NCBI RefSeq assembly: GCF_010614725.1 | Contig: NZ_JAAEHL010000003.1 | Coordinates: 1-64,000 of the forward strand | DNA length: 64,000 bases | Direction: 5' to 3' | Source of the DNA: Flavobacterium ajazii | GTDB lineage: Bacteria; Bacteroidota; Bacteroidia; Flavobacteriales; Flavobacteriaceae | Part shown: positions 36,691-46,655 of the stretch, piece by piece | Position numbering within the stretch: the stretch's first letter is position 1 | Layout: every line of letters starts with the position of its first letter | Notes under the pieces: generated by a model | The model's database searches: none | What the model saw: the letters and a program-made list of their open reading frames with translations, nothing else | Told to the model about the DNA's origin: nothing | Translations under genes and position numbers: made by a program

Positions 36691-38196
36691 TTAAAATGCA
36701 GTTAAAGTTAAAGAAGTTACCTTTATTTTACCTGCTGATCCGGAATAGTAATCCACAAATACTTCTATATAATCATTAGTATTCATGTCTATAGACCCTG
36801 ACAAAGGAATAGCTACTGTATCAGAAATTGAACCTGTATAACCATATACTTTTGACTGACCTACTATCACTCCATTTTTAGCAATATAAAATATATATAT
36901 TCCTGTTTTTCCATTACTATCTGCAACAAATGAAAGACTTCCTGCAAACTGTACTATTCGCTTTTTAAATCCGGTATAAGTAAGCCTTGCTGTATTATTG
37001 GCAGAAAATCTAAAAATAGAAGTTGTGGCCGTTGTTACTGTTATTTTTGCAGCTGTCCCTGAATTATCGACTGTAGCCGCAACCCCGGTACCTGGTGTCA
37101 AATTAACACTAAACTCACCTGTTGCATTAGCATCAGTTTCCGTTGGAATTCCCGGACATCTTACACTCCATTTGTTGTTGAAATTATATCCTGAATAACT
37201 TCCTGTTGAGTAACCATTAACATACTTACCTGTTGTAAGTGTTCCTGTATATACTACTGATTCCATTACTGCATCTCCGGTTATAACAGGATTGCTTGAT
37301 ACATCAAGCCCAATTGGAATTCCGACAACCTGAGTAAATCCTCCTACTTTTTCAACTAAACCAAAAGTCCCTTGCAGGGTTTCGTAAGTCCCTGAATTAT
37401 TTCCAAACCAACCTACATTACTAAGCAATACTTTGCTTATATCCTTATAGATAATCCCATTTGTATTACCAAGGAACTGAACAATACTTAGAAACGCAAA
37501 TGCCATATTCTCAATTTTACCTACATTACCAGACCCTGTAACAATACAATCTCTAAGAATTAAACTCTGTGTTTGGGTATTTGCAGCTATTGATCCTGTT
37601 CCGGTAATATCAAAAACCTTACCTGCGGCTGTAAGAGTCAAAACTCTTATTGATCCGCCAGTTGTACCTACAAATAAATCTCCGCTTGCTTTAATTAACT
37701 TGTCATCAGATGAGTCCAGTCCCATTATATAAGCATTATTTAACTCTATCGGAAAATTAAGATTTATTGTTCCGTTAATTTCATATAATGTATTAGAATT
37801 CAAAAGATACTTGGCTCCTCCCCCTGCAGTTAATTCTGCAGCTAAAACAGTTGATAAAACATCGGTTGATTTAATTAGCTTGTAATTAAGCCTTCCCTGA
37901 GCATCTCCATAAATTTTTCTCCAAACCGGAACACTGGAATCATAATATTCAAAAGCATTAAGATCCGTATCATAAACGATTAACCCATTAGCCGGACTTG
38001 CAATTGCAGTTCTTTGTGCTGTAGTCATTCTTGGTGTTAACATTCCCTGAGTAGTAGAAGTTACATCTAATACAGAACTTGCATTTGGAGTAACAGTTCC
38101 AATTCCAATTTGAGCATTTACTAAAAATGTTAACAGAAAGAAAAATAGCAAGAAAAATTTCGTATTACGATTTTTTAAAGTAGTTATTGTCATCAT
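36691..38196 (-). CDS. Exported fibre-like protein with IGTxTPxxSxxLDVxST opening
   Basis: 501 residues. Signal peptide at about 1-28 (ending TFLVNAQ). The mature start IGIGTVTPNASSVLDVTSTT, then QGMLTPRMTTAQRTAIASPA and GLIVYDTDLNAFEYYDSS, is the same opening as in the protein at 18558-19256. The remaining ~400 residues form a G/T/N-rich beta-helical stretch (short strands with IxxNxxFxxN rhythm) and a C-terminal beta-sandwich (about 360-501, RIVQFAGSLSFVADSNGKTG). No T9SS tail is recognised. It is 33 bp after the T9SS gene at 38.2-40.0 kb, so likely in the same leftward transcript. Confidence 0.8.
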   Translation of the reverse strand: MMTITTLKNRNTKFFLLFFFLLTFLVNAQIGIGTVTPNASSVLDVTSTTQGMLTPRMTTAQRTAIASPANGLIVYDTDLNAFEYYDSSVPVWRKIYGDAQGRLNYKLIKSTDVLSTVLAAELTAGGGAKYLLNSNTLYEINGTINLNFPIELNNAYIMGLDSSDDKLIKASGDLFVGTTGGSIRVLTLTAAGKVFDITGTGSIAANTQTQSLILRDCIVTGSGNVGKIENMAFAFLSIVQFLGNTNGIIYKDISKVLLSNVGWFGNNSGTYETLQGTFGLVEKVGGFTQVVGIPIGLDVSSNPVITGDAVMESVVYTGTLTTGKYVNGYSTGSYSGYNFNNKWSVRCPGIPTETDANATGEFSVNLTPGTGVAATVDNSGTAAKITVTTATTSIFRFSANNTARLTYTGFKKRIVQFAGSLSFVADSNGKTGIYIFYIAKNGVIVGQSKVYGYTGSISDTVAIPLSGSIDMNTNDYIEVFVDYYSGSAGKIKVTSLTLTAF

Positions 38197-38228
38197 AATT
38201 TCTAAAATAATTTATTTAATGTTTTAAT

Positions 38229-40022
38229 TTATTTGTGGTCTGAATTTGAAATAAAAACTTTTTGTGTTATTTTTTCATTGTTGGCTGTTAAGAATTCTGC
38301 AATATAGACACCCTGGCTCAAAGTACTGGTTGAAAAAGCGTAATTAACGTTAGAACCCAAATCCTTTTTGAATAATATAACTTTACCAAGCATATCATAT
38401 AATATCAATGATTCTATGTCTAAAAGATTTGTATTTGTGGCATTTAAACTATGATTTGTATTATCCTGACTGATTATAAAATTTGTTATATCTTCTTTAA
38501 CAGTTCCCAGTTGTTGACTTGCAAAGGTTATTTTAAAACGATCTGAATACACACCCGGTGTAACAGTAACCTGATATGATCCGTTTTTTATATCATGATA
38601 AGATGAATCAAAGGCATCATACAAGTAGATCGTTTCTGATGGAGTAAAATTTATAACCTCAGGAATATAGAATTTAAATGTAGAATTAATAGTAGCTTTT
38701 ACTGTTAATGATATTCTTTTAGAAGGCTCAAAATTAGTTCCCTGAATAACGTAAGCCCCATTTTCTATAGAAAAAAGGACATCATTAGGAAGACTCTCAT
38801 CCATATTCAAAGCATCAATACCAAAATCGATTCCGTCTGTAGCCTCTGGTAAAAACGCTAATGCTAATTGTCTGGTAAACTGATTATTAATTATTGTATT
38901 TAACTTAAAATGCGAAATCTCGACTGAAGCCACTTCATCGACTCCCATTTTTTTGGAAGTTTTAGCAGGTTTTTCAAATTTTGACAGCCCGCTGTTTTCT
39001 TTATAGTACACTCTGTGTGCATTTTTAAATGTAAGACTTCCGTTTGCCGTTCCATTAATTACAAACCCCTGTCCAATTGGAGAATATTTACGTTCTATTA
39101 CAAGTCCTGAAGATGTTCCGGTTGTGTTTAATGATCCATCCGTATTATACGAATTAAAAGTAGCTGGTACATAAACACCGTTTGAACCTAAAGTACCTGG
39201 GGAATATGTCCCATACCCTCCTCTGTAATCAGCAACATAATGGGAGTTTATTGTTTTATCCTGCTCCCAAAAATACGCTACCCCACCAGAGGCACTATTT
39301 ACGGCATCTAAAAGAAATGCATTAAGATGTAAGGCCGATGGATAAGGATTTCCTGTCAAAGTTGAACTATTTAGTCCTACTGCTATAGTAATATTTCCAT
39401 CATTCGGTTTACCTCTAAAATCATACCTCTGTGCACCAGTACCCGGATTATTAGTTACTCCGGTGCTTTCAGGATCTGTAGAATCACTTCCGCTTGTTCC
39501 TTTCATTGTAAACCCCTCTCCTGGTGCAATTGTTGTTGCATTACCTACAGCAATCCATTGTGAGTAATTGTTTGCATTAGTTAGTTTATAAATCCAGGAT
39601 GATGCTATTGAGAGAGGATTTGCAATTCCATCATATATACCTGTCCCAAGGCTTATAGCCGGAACTGCAGCTATTGAAGTAGTTGGTCTGTTTAATAATG
39701 TAATACCGAAATTGGTATTACCAATAGCCCCAGATGGTACACCAACAGGAGAACACCAATAATTATATTCAAAATTATCAGACGTTCCTTCCTGATAAAC
39801 AGAAAAAATACCATTCCCTGTGTTTCCTGATGTACTAGTTGTCCCCTGTACAAGCTGGGAATTATTTCTCAGATAAAGATTTGAATTTGTCGCTAAATTT
39901 ATATCTTGCCCTACATACAAGACCTGATCTCTTACATACATCGCTGCATTATTACCAAAATAAATTTGAGAAAGAGATTTAGAACTGATGAATAACAGAT
40001 ATATTAATATTACTTTTTTCAT
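38229..40022 (-). CDS. T9SS type A-sorted surface protein
   Basis: 597 residues from ATG 40022 (MKKVILIYLLF; an ATG at 40031 adds three residues). The signal peptide ends at about residue 18 (KSLSQ). The body has G/N/T-rich strands with SPVGVPSGAIGN, GEGFTMKGTSGS, LTGNPYPSALHLNAFLLDA and GQGFVINGT, a pattern seen in many long Flavobacterium T9SS proteins. The C-terminal ~75 residues (NFIISQDNTNHSLNATNTN, LESLILYDMLGK, QGVYIAEFLTANNEKITQKV) are a type A sorting domain. Function is not evident. It is the first long gene of the leftward group ending at 36.7 kb, with the small anchored peptide 55 bp upstream. Confidence 0.82.
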   Translation of the reverse strand: MKKVILIYLLFISSKSLSQIYFGNNAAMYVRDQVLYVGQDINLATNSNLYLRNNSQLVQGTTSTSGNTGNGIFSVYQEGTSDNFEYNYWCSPVGVPSGAIGNTNFGITLLNRPTTSIAAVPAISLGTGIYDGIANPLSIASSWIYKLTNANNYSQWIAVGNATTIAPGEGFTMKGTSGSDSTDPESTGVTNNPGTGAQRYDFRGKPNDGNITIAVGLNSSTLTGNPYPSALHLNAFLLDAVNSASGGVAYFWEQDKTINSHYVADYRGGYGTYSPGTLGSNGVYVPATFNSYNTDGSLNTTGTSSGLVIERKYSPIGQGFVINGTANGSLTFKNAHRVYYKENSGLSKFEKPAKTSKKMGVDEVASVEISHFKLNTIINNQFTRQLALAFLPEATDGIDFGIDALNMDESLPNDVLFSIENGAYVIQGTNFEPSKRISLTVKATINSTFKFYIPEVINFTPSETIYLYDAFDSSYHDIKNGSYQVTVTPGVYSDRFKITFASQQLGTVKEDITNFIISQDNTNHSLNATNTNLLDIESLILYDMLGKVILFKKDLGSNVNYAFSTSTLSQGVYIAEFLTANNEKITQKVFISNSDHK

Positions 40023-40076
40023 AATTATCATATTTACACTAATTTATTTTTTTGTCTTTATCTACATTAAAGACAC

Positions 40077-40277
40077 TCATAATTGTGTTTGACTTCTCCT
40101 TGATTTACGAATCCAGAATACTCCTAAAAAAAGGCCTGCTACAACTAAAACATGAATTTCTTTATTAATATTTACTGATGCTGGTGGAGGTAAACCAGGC
40201 GGTGGCGGTGTTGGAGCTCCATAAGTTACATAATTTATAAAAACTACTGAGATTAAGATTTTTTTCATAAATTTCAT
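40077..40277 (-). CDS. Very small anchored peptide with proline-rich linker
   Basis: 66 residues from ATG 40277 (MKFMKKILISVVFINYVTYG); an ORF-extending start at 40316 is less likely because it delays the signal peptide. It consists of a signal peptide, a proline run (PTPPPPGLPPP), one hydrophobic helix (HVLVVAGLFLGVFWI) and a basic tail (RKSRRSQ). Pro-rich segment, membrane helix and basic end resemble the short sorting-tag peptides of Flavobacteriia (PID-CTERM type), but the PID tripeptide is absent, so the match is only in layout. It precedes two exported proteins in the same direction. Confidence 0.6.
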   Translation of the reverse strand: MKFMKKILISVVFINYVTYGAPTPPPPGLPPPASVNINKEIHVLVVAGLFLGVFWIRKSRRSQTQL

Positions 40278-40316
40278 TTTTACATTTAAGATAATTAACA
40301 AATTATAATCCTGCAT

Positions 40317-41271
40317 TTAAAGAAACATGAAAGAGTAATTCTCTATAAAAAAATTAAGTATTTTAATAAATCAATTTTTATTAAAATCAAAACTCATTAA
40401 GTCTAACTCTTTGCCTATCAAATGTAAATTATAAATATGAATCCATTCTGCATAAATTACCTTGTAGGTATTTTTTTTTAAATAAAATTAATTTTAACTA
40501 AATAGACGCTTTTTTCTTAATAAATTTAAAACAACAATACCGTTTTTTACAGTTTAATCAAAAATAAATCACTGTTAATCAAGTGTTTTTATTTAAAAAT
40601 CAAAAATAAATCACTATATAATAAAAAAAAAGTCTGCATTTAGTCGATTAACTGTAAAAAAAAACGCTGAAATACCAATAGTGATTATTAAAATTCTATC
40701 AATTATCATCAATTTATCTAACTTAATGCAATAATAATTTTAAAACATTAGGTTTAAACACTTTATTTCGTTTCGCGTGTCCCTTTCAATTCATAACTTT
40801 GGCAACTTTAAACTAACAATATTTAGAACTGCTAAGAAAAATGATTTCTTTTTTTACAAATTTCTTCTTAAAATTCCTTCTATAGTAAAGACAATATTAT
40901 TTATATTTGCGCCGGTTTTATTGCGCCCCCCTTTTTTAACAATACAATACATGCAAAAATCAATACTTAAAGAAAAGTAGAGTGGAAAACAAAATTTAGA
41001 AGTAAAAACAGTAGTTTTAGAAATGAGGTTAACACTATCAGAGAATAAGACTTTTAACTTTCCCCACTCATCTTGTCATTTATTTTTAATTTAACACATG
41101 CAAGGAGTTATTATTTAACACTTACTAAAATTCAAAAATAAATCCTGATTAAATGTATAGATTAAAATAAAACCCTTTTTTGGAAATTAAACATTAGGTA
41201 ATATTGAAATACAACAGATCAAGATTTATTTCTAATACCTAAAATTAAAATAATCGTGAAAAACAAAGTTT
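40317..41271. other. Non-coding AT-rich stretch with repeats
   Basis: No credible gene. TCAAAAATAAATCACT occurs twice (40559-40574 and 40600-40615). Imperfect inverted segments GTTTTTTACAGTTTAATC (40542-40559) and GATTAACTGTAAAAAAAAAC (40645-40664) flank that pair. The frame at 40777-40980 has no recognisable features and a lysine/phenylalanine composition expected of AT-rich noise. Confidence 0.4.
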
Positions 41272-41463
41272 ATGTGGAAAATTTATTTTGATCTTGTCTT
41301 GAATTCTGAAATAACGGTTTGGGTATTAGTAATTATTGATACGCTACTTTTACTTTTCTTTATTAAGGATCATATTAACAAAGAAAAAAATGCTTATATA
41401 GTTAAAAAAAAATCTGAACTTAAAATGAATAAATTTCTCAGCTTTTGGTCACGAAACTGCTAA
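41272..41463 (+). CDS. Possible small membrane protein
   Basis: 63 residues with one clear membrane helix (about 14-32, VWVLVIIDTLLLLFFI) followed by a charged tail (KDHINKEKNAYIVKKKSELK). The helix is convincing, but there is no family match, promoter or operon context, so this may be chance. It stands alone about 270 bp before the TonB receptor gene. Confidence 0.3.
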   Translation: MWKIYFDLVLNSEITVWVLVIIDTLLLLFFIKDHINKEKNAYIVKKKSELKMNKFLSFWSRNC

Positions 41464-41736
41464 GTATATAATTATGTAAAACGTGAACTTATTGAAAGAG
41501 TTTGTATTTTAACAAAAAACTGACTTACAAGTATTTAAACAATTATATTTTCATTCAAAGTATATTACATTAAACCTAATTTAGAAATGTAAAACAGAAA
41601 CATCTGTAATGTTCAACCAAAAATGACCTTAGATTCAAAATCTTATATTCTTAAAACTCATTAAACAATTAACCTCAATATCATTGCAAAAATTAGTTCA
41701 AATAAAATAGACTTTAAATCAATTATAATCATCTAA

Positions 41737-43902
41737 ATGAAAAAAACTATTCTGTTCTTAATACTATCAATACAATATATTTACTCGCAACACAAAACTG
41801 AAAAAGACAGTACAAAAAATAATCAGCTTGAGGAGGTTATCGTTACTGCAAACAAAATAGAACAGAAAAACATAGAGGTCCCTGTAGCAGTTACTTCTAT
41901 TTCTGCCAAAGCAATATTAGACTCAAGATTGGTAAGCTATTCTGACTTAACAGGCAGAGTTCCTAATTATTTATATCAGGGTTCTAGTGTTGGTTTCCAA
42001 TCTATAAATTCGATTAGAGGTATTCAGGTATTTAGCTATAACCCTGCAGTATCCATTTATGTAGATGATGTAAACTCATTAGATATTATGGCTGGAGGAT
42101 TAGAGCTTACTGACATTGAAAGAATTGAAGTTTTACGTGGCCCGCAAAGTACTCTTTTTGGACGAAATGCTATGGGAGGTGTTATAAATATTTTCACAAA
42201 AAAGCCTATCAATAAAACTACGGGATTCATAGAACTTGAAAATGGGAATTTTGCTTTACAGCGTTTTTCTGCAGGTATTAAATCCCCTATTATCAAGGAT
42301 AAATTATTTTTTGGTTTAAATGGACTATTCCAAAAAAGAGATGGCTTTATGAAAAATAACATCAAAGGGACGACTTCAACCGATACTAGCTTAAATGGAA
42401 GAACCATTGGCGACGAAGAAAACACCTATGGAAACATTTTTTTAAAATGGCTTGTTAATAGTAAGCTAAATTTTACTGCAAATGTAAAACATCAAAGAGA
42501 TTTTTCAAATGCTTCCGGTTATCTGGTTGCACAAAAAACAGAAAAAATCGCATTAGAAACTCCAACAGTTATTAATCTGACCAGAATAGGAAGACATGAG
42601 AGAGAAATGACTAATTATTCCCTTATAGGAAAGTATCAGACGCAAAACTTTGAAATAACTTCTATTACTGCTTTCCAGCAAATTTCTTTTTCATTTAGAA
42701 ATATGGATTTCCCAGGTTATTATGAATCATTTTACAGAACTGCTATTGGAGAAAAACTACCAACACAAAATGTTTGGAGTCAAGAGATTCGAATTAATTC
42801 TGCTCACAAAGAGAATAAATTTCAATATATTGTGGGTCTATACGGTTTTAAACAAATTAGCTACGATCCTACAAATAATTTAGCCTATGAGTTATCTCCA
42901 GCCAATTATGTAATTTATAGAAATAAAAGAAACAATAATGGATATGCAGCTTTTGGAGAAATCAGCTATAGAATTTTCGACAAACTAAAAGCAATTGCTG
43001 GAGTTCGTTATGATATAGAAGAACGCGAATCTATTTTTAATGGTTTTGGAGATGCTATTTTTGTAGGCGGGGTATTTACACAAATTAATCCTGACCTTAC
43101 AAAATCGGTAAAATACAATGCCTTTTCTCCTAAAACCTCTTTAATTTTCAGTCTTGATAAAAAATCAAACATATATGCAACTTTTACACGAGGTTTTAGA
43201 GCCGGAGGAATAAGTTCACAGGCTGTTCCAGCAGGAGTTCGTCAAGATTATGACCCGGAATATTCAGATAATTTCGAATTAGGTTATAAAACCGGTTTTT
43301 GGAATAACAGAGTTAATTTTAACGCTGCTGCATTTATTATCAATTGGCAGGATTTACAATTCTCTAATTTAGTCGCACCAACTACTTATTCCATGGAAAA
43401 TGTAGGTGATGCTTATTCAAAAGGTATCGAATTAGAGGCTAATATTATTCCTGTAAAAGGATTGCAATTAGATTTTGCTTATTCTATCAATGATGCTCAA
43501 TACAAAGATTTCGATTTAAAAAGATTAAATTTTATAACAGGTTCACAGATTATAACACCAATAGGAGGCAATAAATTATCTAATGCCCCTAAAACAACAT
43601 TTTACGCTGCCACTCAATATTCAATTAAAACTTCTGAAAATGTAAATTTACTGTTTAGGGTTGAATTTAGAAATGTTGGAGGGTATTATACTGATATTCA
43701 AAACAGTCTTTACCAGCCTACCTATCAAATCGTAAATACAAGATTTGGATTAAGTTATGACAATTATGGATTATTTTTATGGACTAAAAATTTAACAAAT
43801 GAACATTATTTGTTTTATGGAAGCAGTGATACCAGTTTAAGAAGATCATCTGTAGCAGCAATGCCAAGTCAGATAGGAGTAACATTATCTGCAAGATTTT
43901 AG
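41737..43902 (+). CDS. TonB-dependent outer-membrane receptor
   Basis: 721 residues. Signal peptide at 1-18. A TonB-box-like segment NNQLEEVIVTANK (about 29-41) leads into the plug domain (about 45-150) with the conserved SINSIRGIQ, VSIYVDDV, IERIEVLRGPQSTLFGRNAM and GGVINIFTKKP motifs. The rest is the 22-strand barrel with the usual late motifs (FSPKTSLIF, YATFTRGFRAGG, YDPEYSDNFELGYKTGFWNN, SKGIELEANI), ending in a Phe (SARF). The absence of a CarboxypepD_reg N-terminal domain and SusD partner argues for siderophore/cofactor uptake rather than polysaccharide uptake. It stands alone; no Fur-like box was identified. Confidence 0.93.
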   Translation: MKKTILFLILSIQYIYSQHKTEKDSTKNNQLEEVIVTANKIEQKNIEVPVAVTSISAKAILDSRLVSYSDLTGRVPNYLYQGSSVGFQSINSIRGIQVFSYNPAVSIYVDDVNSLDIMAGGLELTDIERIEVLRGPQSTLFGRNAMGGVINIFTKKPINKTTGFIELENGNFALQRFSAGIKSPIIKDKLFFGLNGLFQKRDGFMKNNIKGTTSTDTSLNGRTIGDEENTYGNIFLKWLVNSKLNFTANVKHQRDFSNASGYLVAQKTEKIALETPTVINLTRIGRHEREMTNYSLIGKYQTQNFEITSITAFQQISFSFRNMDFPGYYESFYRTAIGEKLPTQNVWSQEIRINSAHKENKFQYIVGLYGFKQISYDPTNNLAYELSPANYVIYRNKRNNNGYAAFGEISYRIFDKLKAIAGVRYDIEERESIFNGFGDAIFVGGVFTQINPDLTKSVKYNAFSPKTSLIFSLDKKSNIYATFTRGFRAGGISSQAVPAGVRQDYDPEYSDNFELGYKTGFWNNRVNFNAAAFIINWQDLQFSNLVAPTTYSMENVGDAYSKGIELEANIIPVKGLQLDFAYSINDAQYKDFDLKRLNFITGSQIITPIGGNKLSNAPKTTFYAATQYSIKTSENVNLLFRVEFRNVGGYYTDIQNSLYQPTYQIVNTRFGLSYDNYGLFLWTKNLTNEHYLFYGSSDTSLRRSSVAAMPSQIGVTLSARF

Positions 43903-44079
43903 TTAATTATTAAGTAATATTAAAACCGATCATCTGTATTATTTTTTGTTTAAAGAAGATTTCTTTTACTTTATTATATAAAAAGCTTTATACCCGCCCA
44001 TTTTGAATTGATCAAAAAGATGTGATACAGCACAGCGGACGGGTTTAAACTAATTGGAGCGACAAACAATTTCTTTGAA

Positions 44080-44290
44080 CACAGAAAGCTAAATTGCAGG
44101 TGGGTGAATATTCAGCACGAAAAAATAGGTTCTGCCTAAAACAGCAAAATTTAAAAAAAAATCCTCTTTAGAGGTCATTCTTCCCTGAACAATTTACAGA
44201 ACAAAAAACCCTACATAATAGTAAGAGAGGCATTTATAAATGAATCTTATTTTCAATTGCCTCAGCCTCTAAACAACTTGACTAATAATA
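44080..44290 (-). pseudogene. Degenerate relic of the PRTRC thiF 3' end
   Basis: Read beside 57370-57570, this stretch keeps the same order of blocks: AGCTMAATTGCRG, then GGTTCTG, AATCCTCT, GGTCATTC, then GCATTTATAAA, and TGCCTC near the end, with many substitutions and small indels. It covers the last ~60 codons of thiF and some sequence beyond its stop, in the same orientation as the intact gene at 57396-58199. No frame is open. It lies just left of the effector island, whose right side abuts the intact thiF. The rest of the 43903-44517 gap shows only a weak 8-bp hairpin at 44489-44508. Confidence 0.65.
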
Positions 44291-44517
44291 AACTTTCTTA
44301 TACAAACTAAAAATAAGCTGTTTAATTTCGTAAATTAATTCAAGCTGCTAGGTTTGTATTGCATAAAAAAACGAAGCAACCGTTTAGTAAATTTATTTTG
44401 CGAACTAATAAAATTACCCAATGTTTTGTAAAGTATCACTTTTTTTTAAGACAAAAGAATGTAAATCTTTAATCATCAAATAGGATATACAATAGATCAC
44501 TCTATTGTGTATAACAT

Positions 44518-45219
44518 TTACTTCACCATTATATCAATTCCACTTTGTTCCGCTTTAAAGCTATTTAAACTTTTAGAAACAAGTTTGTAGTCATTATTTT
44601 TTTTATCTCTTACTTTATCTAAAAAATAGATCTTACCATTTTTCCTAAATATTCTTGTTTTTACCTCTTCATCACTTGCTTTTTCATCACTGTTTAAATC
44701 AATAGTGAGGCATCGTGTCCATGGTTCGTTATCAGAATGAAGGTAAGTGATAATTTCATTATGCCATCCTTTTTTATATCTGTAAACAGAAAAATCATCT
44801 GCTCCGTCATTATCTAAATCTCCTTCTTCAAATAATTTATCATCATTGGGATTTAGTTCTATAAGATCAACTACAGAGAATGCTTTTCCTTTAGAAAAAA
44901 CAATATGCCCGCTATTTGGAGAAATGAAAGCATAATCGATAAAACCGGTGCCGTCAAAATTACCCTTTATTTTATGAGTAACTTCATTGCTTTTTTGACT
45001 TTCAACTTGTAAACTATCGTTTAAAAATTGAGCTCTTTCAAAATCTATTGGAGCTTCTTCTTTTATAAAATAACGCCCAATAAAATTTTGTACAACATAT
45101 TCTACGTGACCAGGAATGTGTTGATAACCAATATAATTTGCAAACCAAAGTGTGCCAGTACAAAAAATAAAAAGTGCTATAAGTTTGTTCTTATGTCTTT
45201 TAAAAAAAATCTTTTTCAT
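44518..45219 (-). CDS. Membrane-anchored protein with IPGH motif, effector-island member
   Basis: 233 residues from ATG 45219; the preceding in-frame TTG is less likely. One N-terminal membrane helix (about 13-29, LIALFIFCTGTLWFANYIG) is followed by YQHIPGHVEYVVQNFIGRYF, which pairs with FKHVPGHIHDLWREYIVYKF in the neighbour at 46642-47355, so the two share this N-terminal module. The rest (about 75-190) contains NFDGTGFIDYAFIS and GDLDNDGADDFSVYRY, FG-GAP/VCBS-like calcium-binding loops. It is predicted to face the periplasm. It is the last gene of the leftward cluster. Function unknown; an immunity or accessory role is suggested only by position. Confidence 0.7.
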   Translation of the reverse strand: MKKIFFKRHKNKLIALFIFCTGTLWFANYIGYQHIPGHVEYVVQNFIGRYFIKEEAPIDFERAQFLNDSLQVESQKSNEVTHKIKGNFDGTGFIDYAFISPNSGHIVFSKGKAFSVVDLIELNPNDDKLFEEGDLDNDGADDFSVYRYKKGWHNEIITYLHSDNEPWTRCLTIDLNSDEKASDEEVKTRIFRKNGKIYFLDKVRDKKNNDYKLVSKSLNSFKAEQSGIDIMVK

Positions 45220-45225
45220 CAAAAT

Positions 45226-45488
45226 TTACCTTAAAATTTCTAATTCGTCTTTGCCTTTAGGAATGTACAGGTAGATCTTAAAGAAATCAGCAATCGTACC
45301 ATCTCCTTCATCAAATTTTGCCCATAATGCTGATTTACCTCTCATTTTTGCTTCCTGACTTCTAAGCTCTAAACAAACTATTCTGCCATTACCATAAAGT
45401 TTAAGCTCATAGTCTTCTAATGGCTGAAGTTTATAATCCTTAATTGTAAAAGCTTCTAGTTAAGATTCTAATTTTCTAGTAATTTCCA
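45226..45488 (-). pseudogene. Truncated sixth copy of the tandem lipoprotein
   Basis: The leftward frame ends FTIKDYKLQPLEDYELKLYG, then GRIVCLEL, GKSALWAKFDEGDG, FFKIYLYIPKGKDELEILR and stop, clearly the C-terminal ~75 residues of the lipoprotein family at 47.4-52.3 kb. The stretch just before carries an in-frame TAA where relatives have the Tyr codon of SYLE. All sequence for the signal peptide and first ~240 residues is missing. It lies immediately before the IPGH gene, repeating the order seen at 48342-46642. Confidence 0.88.
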
Positions 45489-46655
45489 TTATTCGAAAAC
45501 CATAAAGGTTTCATCTAAATTTCTATCCGTTTTGTAATGAACATCTTTTAATACTATAGATTCATTTTGTAATTTAGTATCAATTTTATATAAATTATTA
45601 TCCGAACATAAATAGTAAAAAAAACTATTAACATAATTAACCTTACCAACTATTTTTCTGTTTGAAAAATATTTTCTTTTAGTTAATTTACCATTATTTT
45701 TATTTATTAATAATATATAATGTTCTGTATTAGCAACTAAATCATCAAAATTTGTTTCTATTGCTTCTAGATATTCTTCATTTGGGATTAAAAAATGTTT
45801 ATTTCCCAAAACTTCTTCATCACTTTTGGGGAATTCTATTTTACAAACTCTTATTTGCCATTTTTTAGTTCCGGATAATTTATCTAAGCAAACTATTTCA
45901 TCACGTCCATAAAAAACATTGTTTTCATCTATTACTAAATTATTCGTAATGTAAAGTTTTTTCTCTGGGGTATATTGCCATTGAACATCTTTTTCATCCA
46001 TACATAAGACAATTCCGTGTTCATCAACTGAATAAAAAAACTTTTCATCTTTTATAACTTCATTATAAATAGAATTTTGGGAATCTACATACATAATTCC
46101 TTTTCCTGTATGTGGATCGATTATAGAAACATTACTAGCTAAACTTACTGCAAGAAAATTTTTATAAATAATTGGAGAACTTTGTATCGGAAAAGGATAC
46201 TGATTAGTCCAATTCGTTTTCTTTGTTTGGATGTCTATGGATTTTAATTCTCCATGACTGTTTGCAAAAATTATTGATTTACCAAAAACAATAGGATATT
46301 GATAAAATAATAGAAAATCAACATCTGAAAAGTCATACCCATAGGAAGATTGATCAGGTGAAACTTTATCATTATATTCCCAATTTATTTTTCCCGATAC
46401 TTTATTGAGTTCAATAATTCTTCCATCACAATATGTTCTATAAATAACGCTGTCTAGGATTGTAAAGTATGTGATTTCATCAGTGTCTTTATTACCCGAT
46501 ATTTTCCAGTTTAATTTTTCTTGTTTAAGATTAATACTGTACATATCTCCATTACTAGTTGATAAATAAAGCGTATTATATTTCCTTTCTTTGTTATTGC
46601 AAGAAATAAAGAATAAAAACAATAAAAAGTAAAAATAATTTTTAGTCGACATCAT
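45489..46655 (-). CDS. PQQ-like beta-propeller lipoprotein
   Basis: 388 residues. Lipoprotein signal (LFLFFISC, Cys19, followed by NNKERK). The body has repeated blades of PQQ/Trp-docking type: YLSTSNGDMYSINLKQEKLNW, VIYRTYCDGRIIELNKVSGKINW, SIIFANSHGELKSIDIQTKKTNW, IVCLDKLSGTKKWQIRVC. It is related in fold to BamB and to PQQ dehydrogenase propellers; no cofactor site is evident. The start overlaps the end of the IPGH gene by 14 bp, so translation is probably coupled. Predicted to sit on the periplasmic face of a membrane. A scaffold or binding role is likely; a link to the effector is unproven. Confidence 0.82.
   Translation of the reverse strand: MMSTKNYFYFLLFLFFISCNNKERKYNTLYLSTSNGDMYSINLKQEKLNWKISGNKDTDEITYFTILDSVIYRTYCDGRIIELNKVSGKINWEYNDKVSPDQSSYGYDFSDVDFLLFYQYPIVFGKSIIFANSHGELKSIDIQTKKTNWTNQYPFPIQSSPIIYKNFLAVSLASNVSIIDPHTGKGIMYVDSQNSIYNEVIKDEKFFYSVDEHGIVLCMDEKDVQWQYTPEKKLYITNNLVIDENNVFYGRDEIVCLDKLSGTKKWQIRVCKIEFPKSDEEVLGNKHFLIPNEEYLEAIETNFDDLVANTEHYILLINKNNGKLTKRKYFSNRKIVGKVNYVNSFFYYLCSDNNLYKIDTKLQNESIVLKDVHYKTDRNLDETFMVFE

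Noticed and set aside
40777..40980. 67-residue rightward frame
   Set aside because: Phe/Lys/Ile-rich composition expected by chance in AT-rich DNA, no family or signal and no context.
44489..44508. Terminator for the leftward effector cluster
   Set aside because: The 8-bp stem with 4-nt loop is not followed by a T run on the minus strand; too weak to call.
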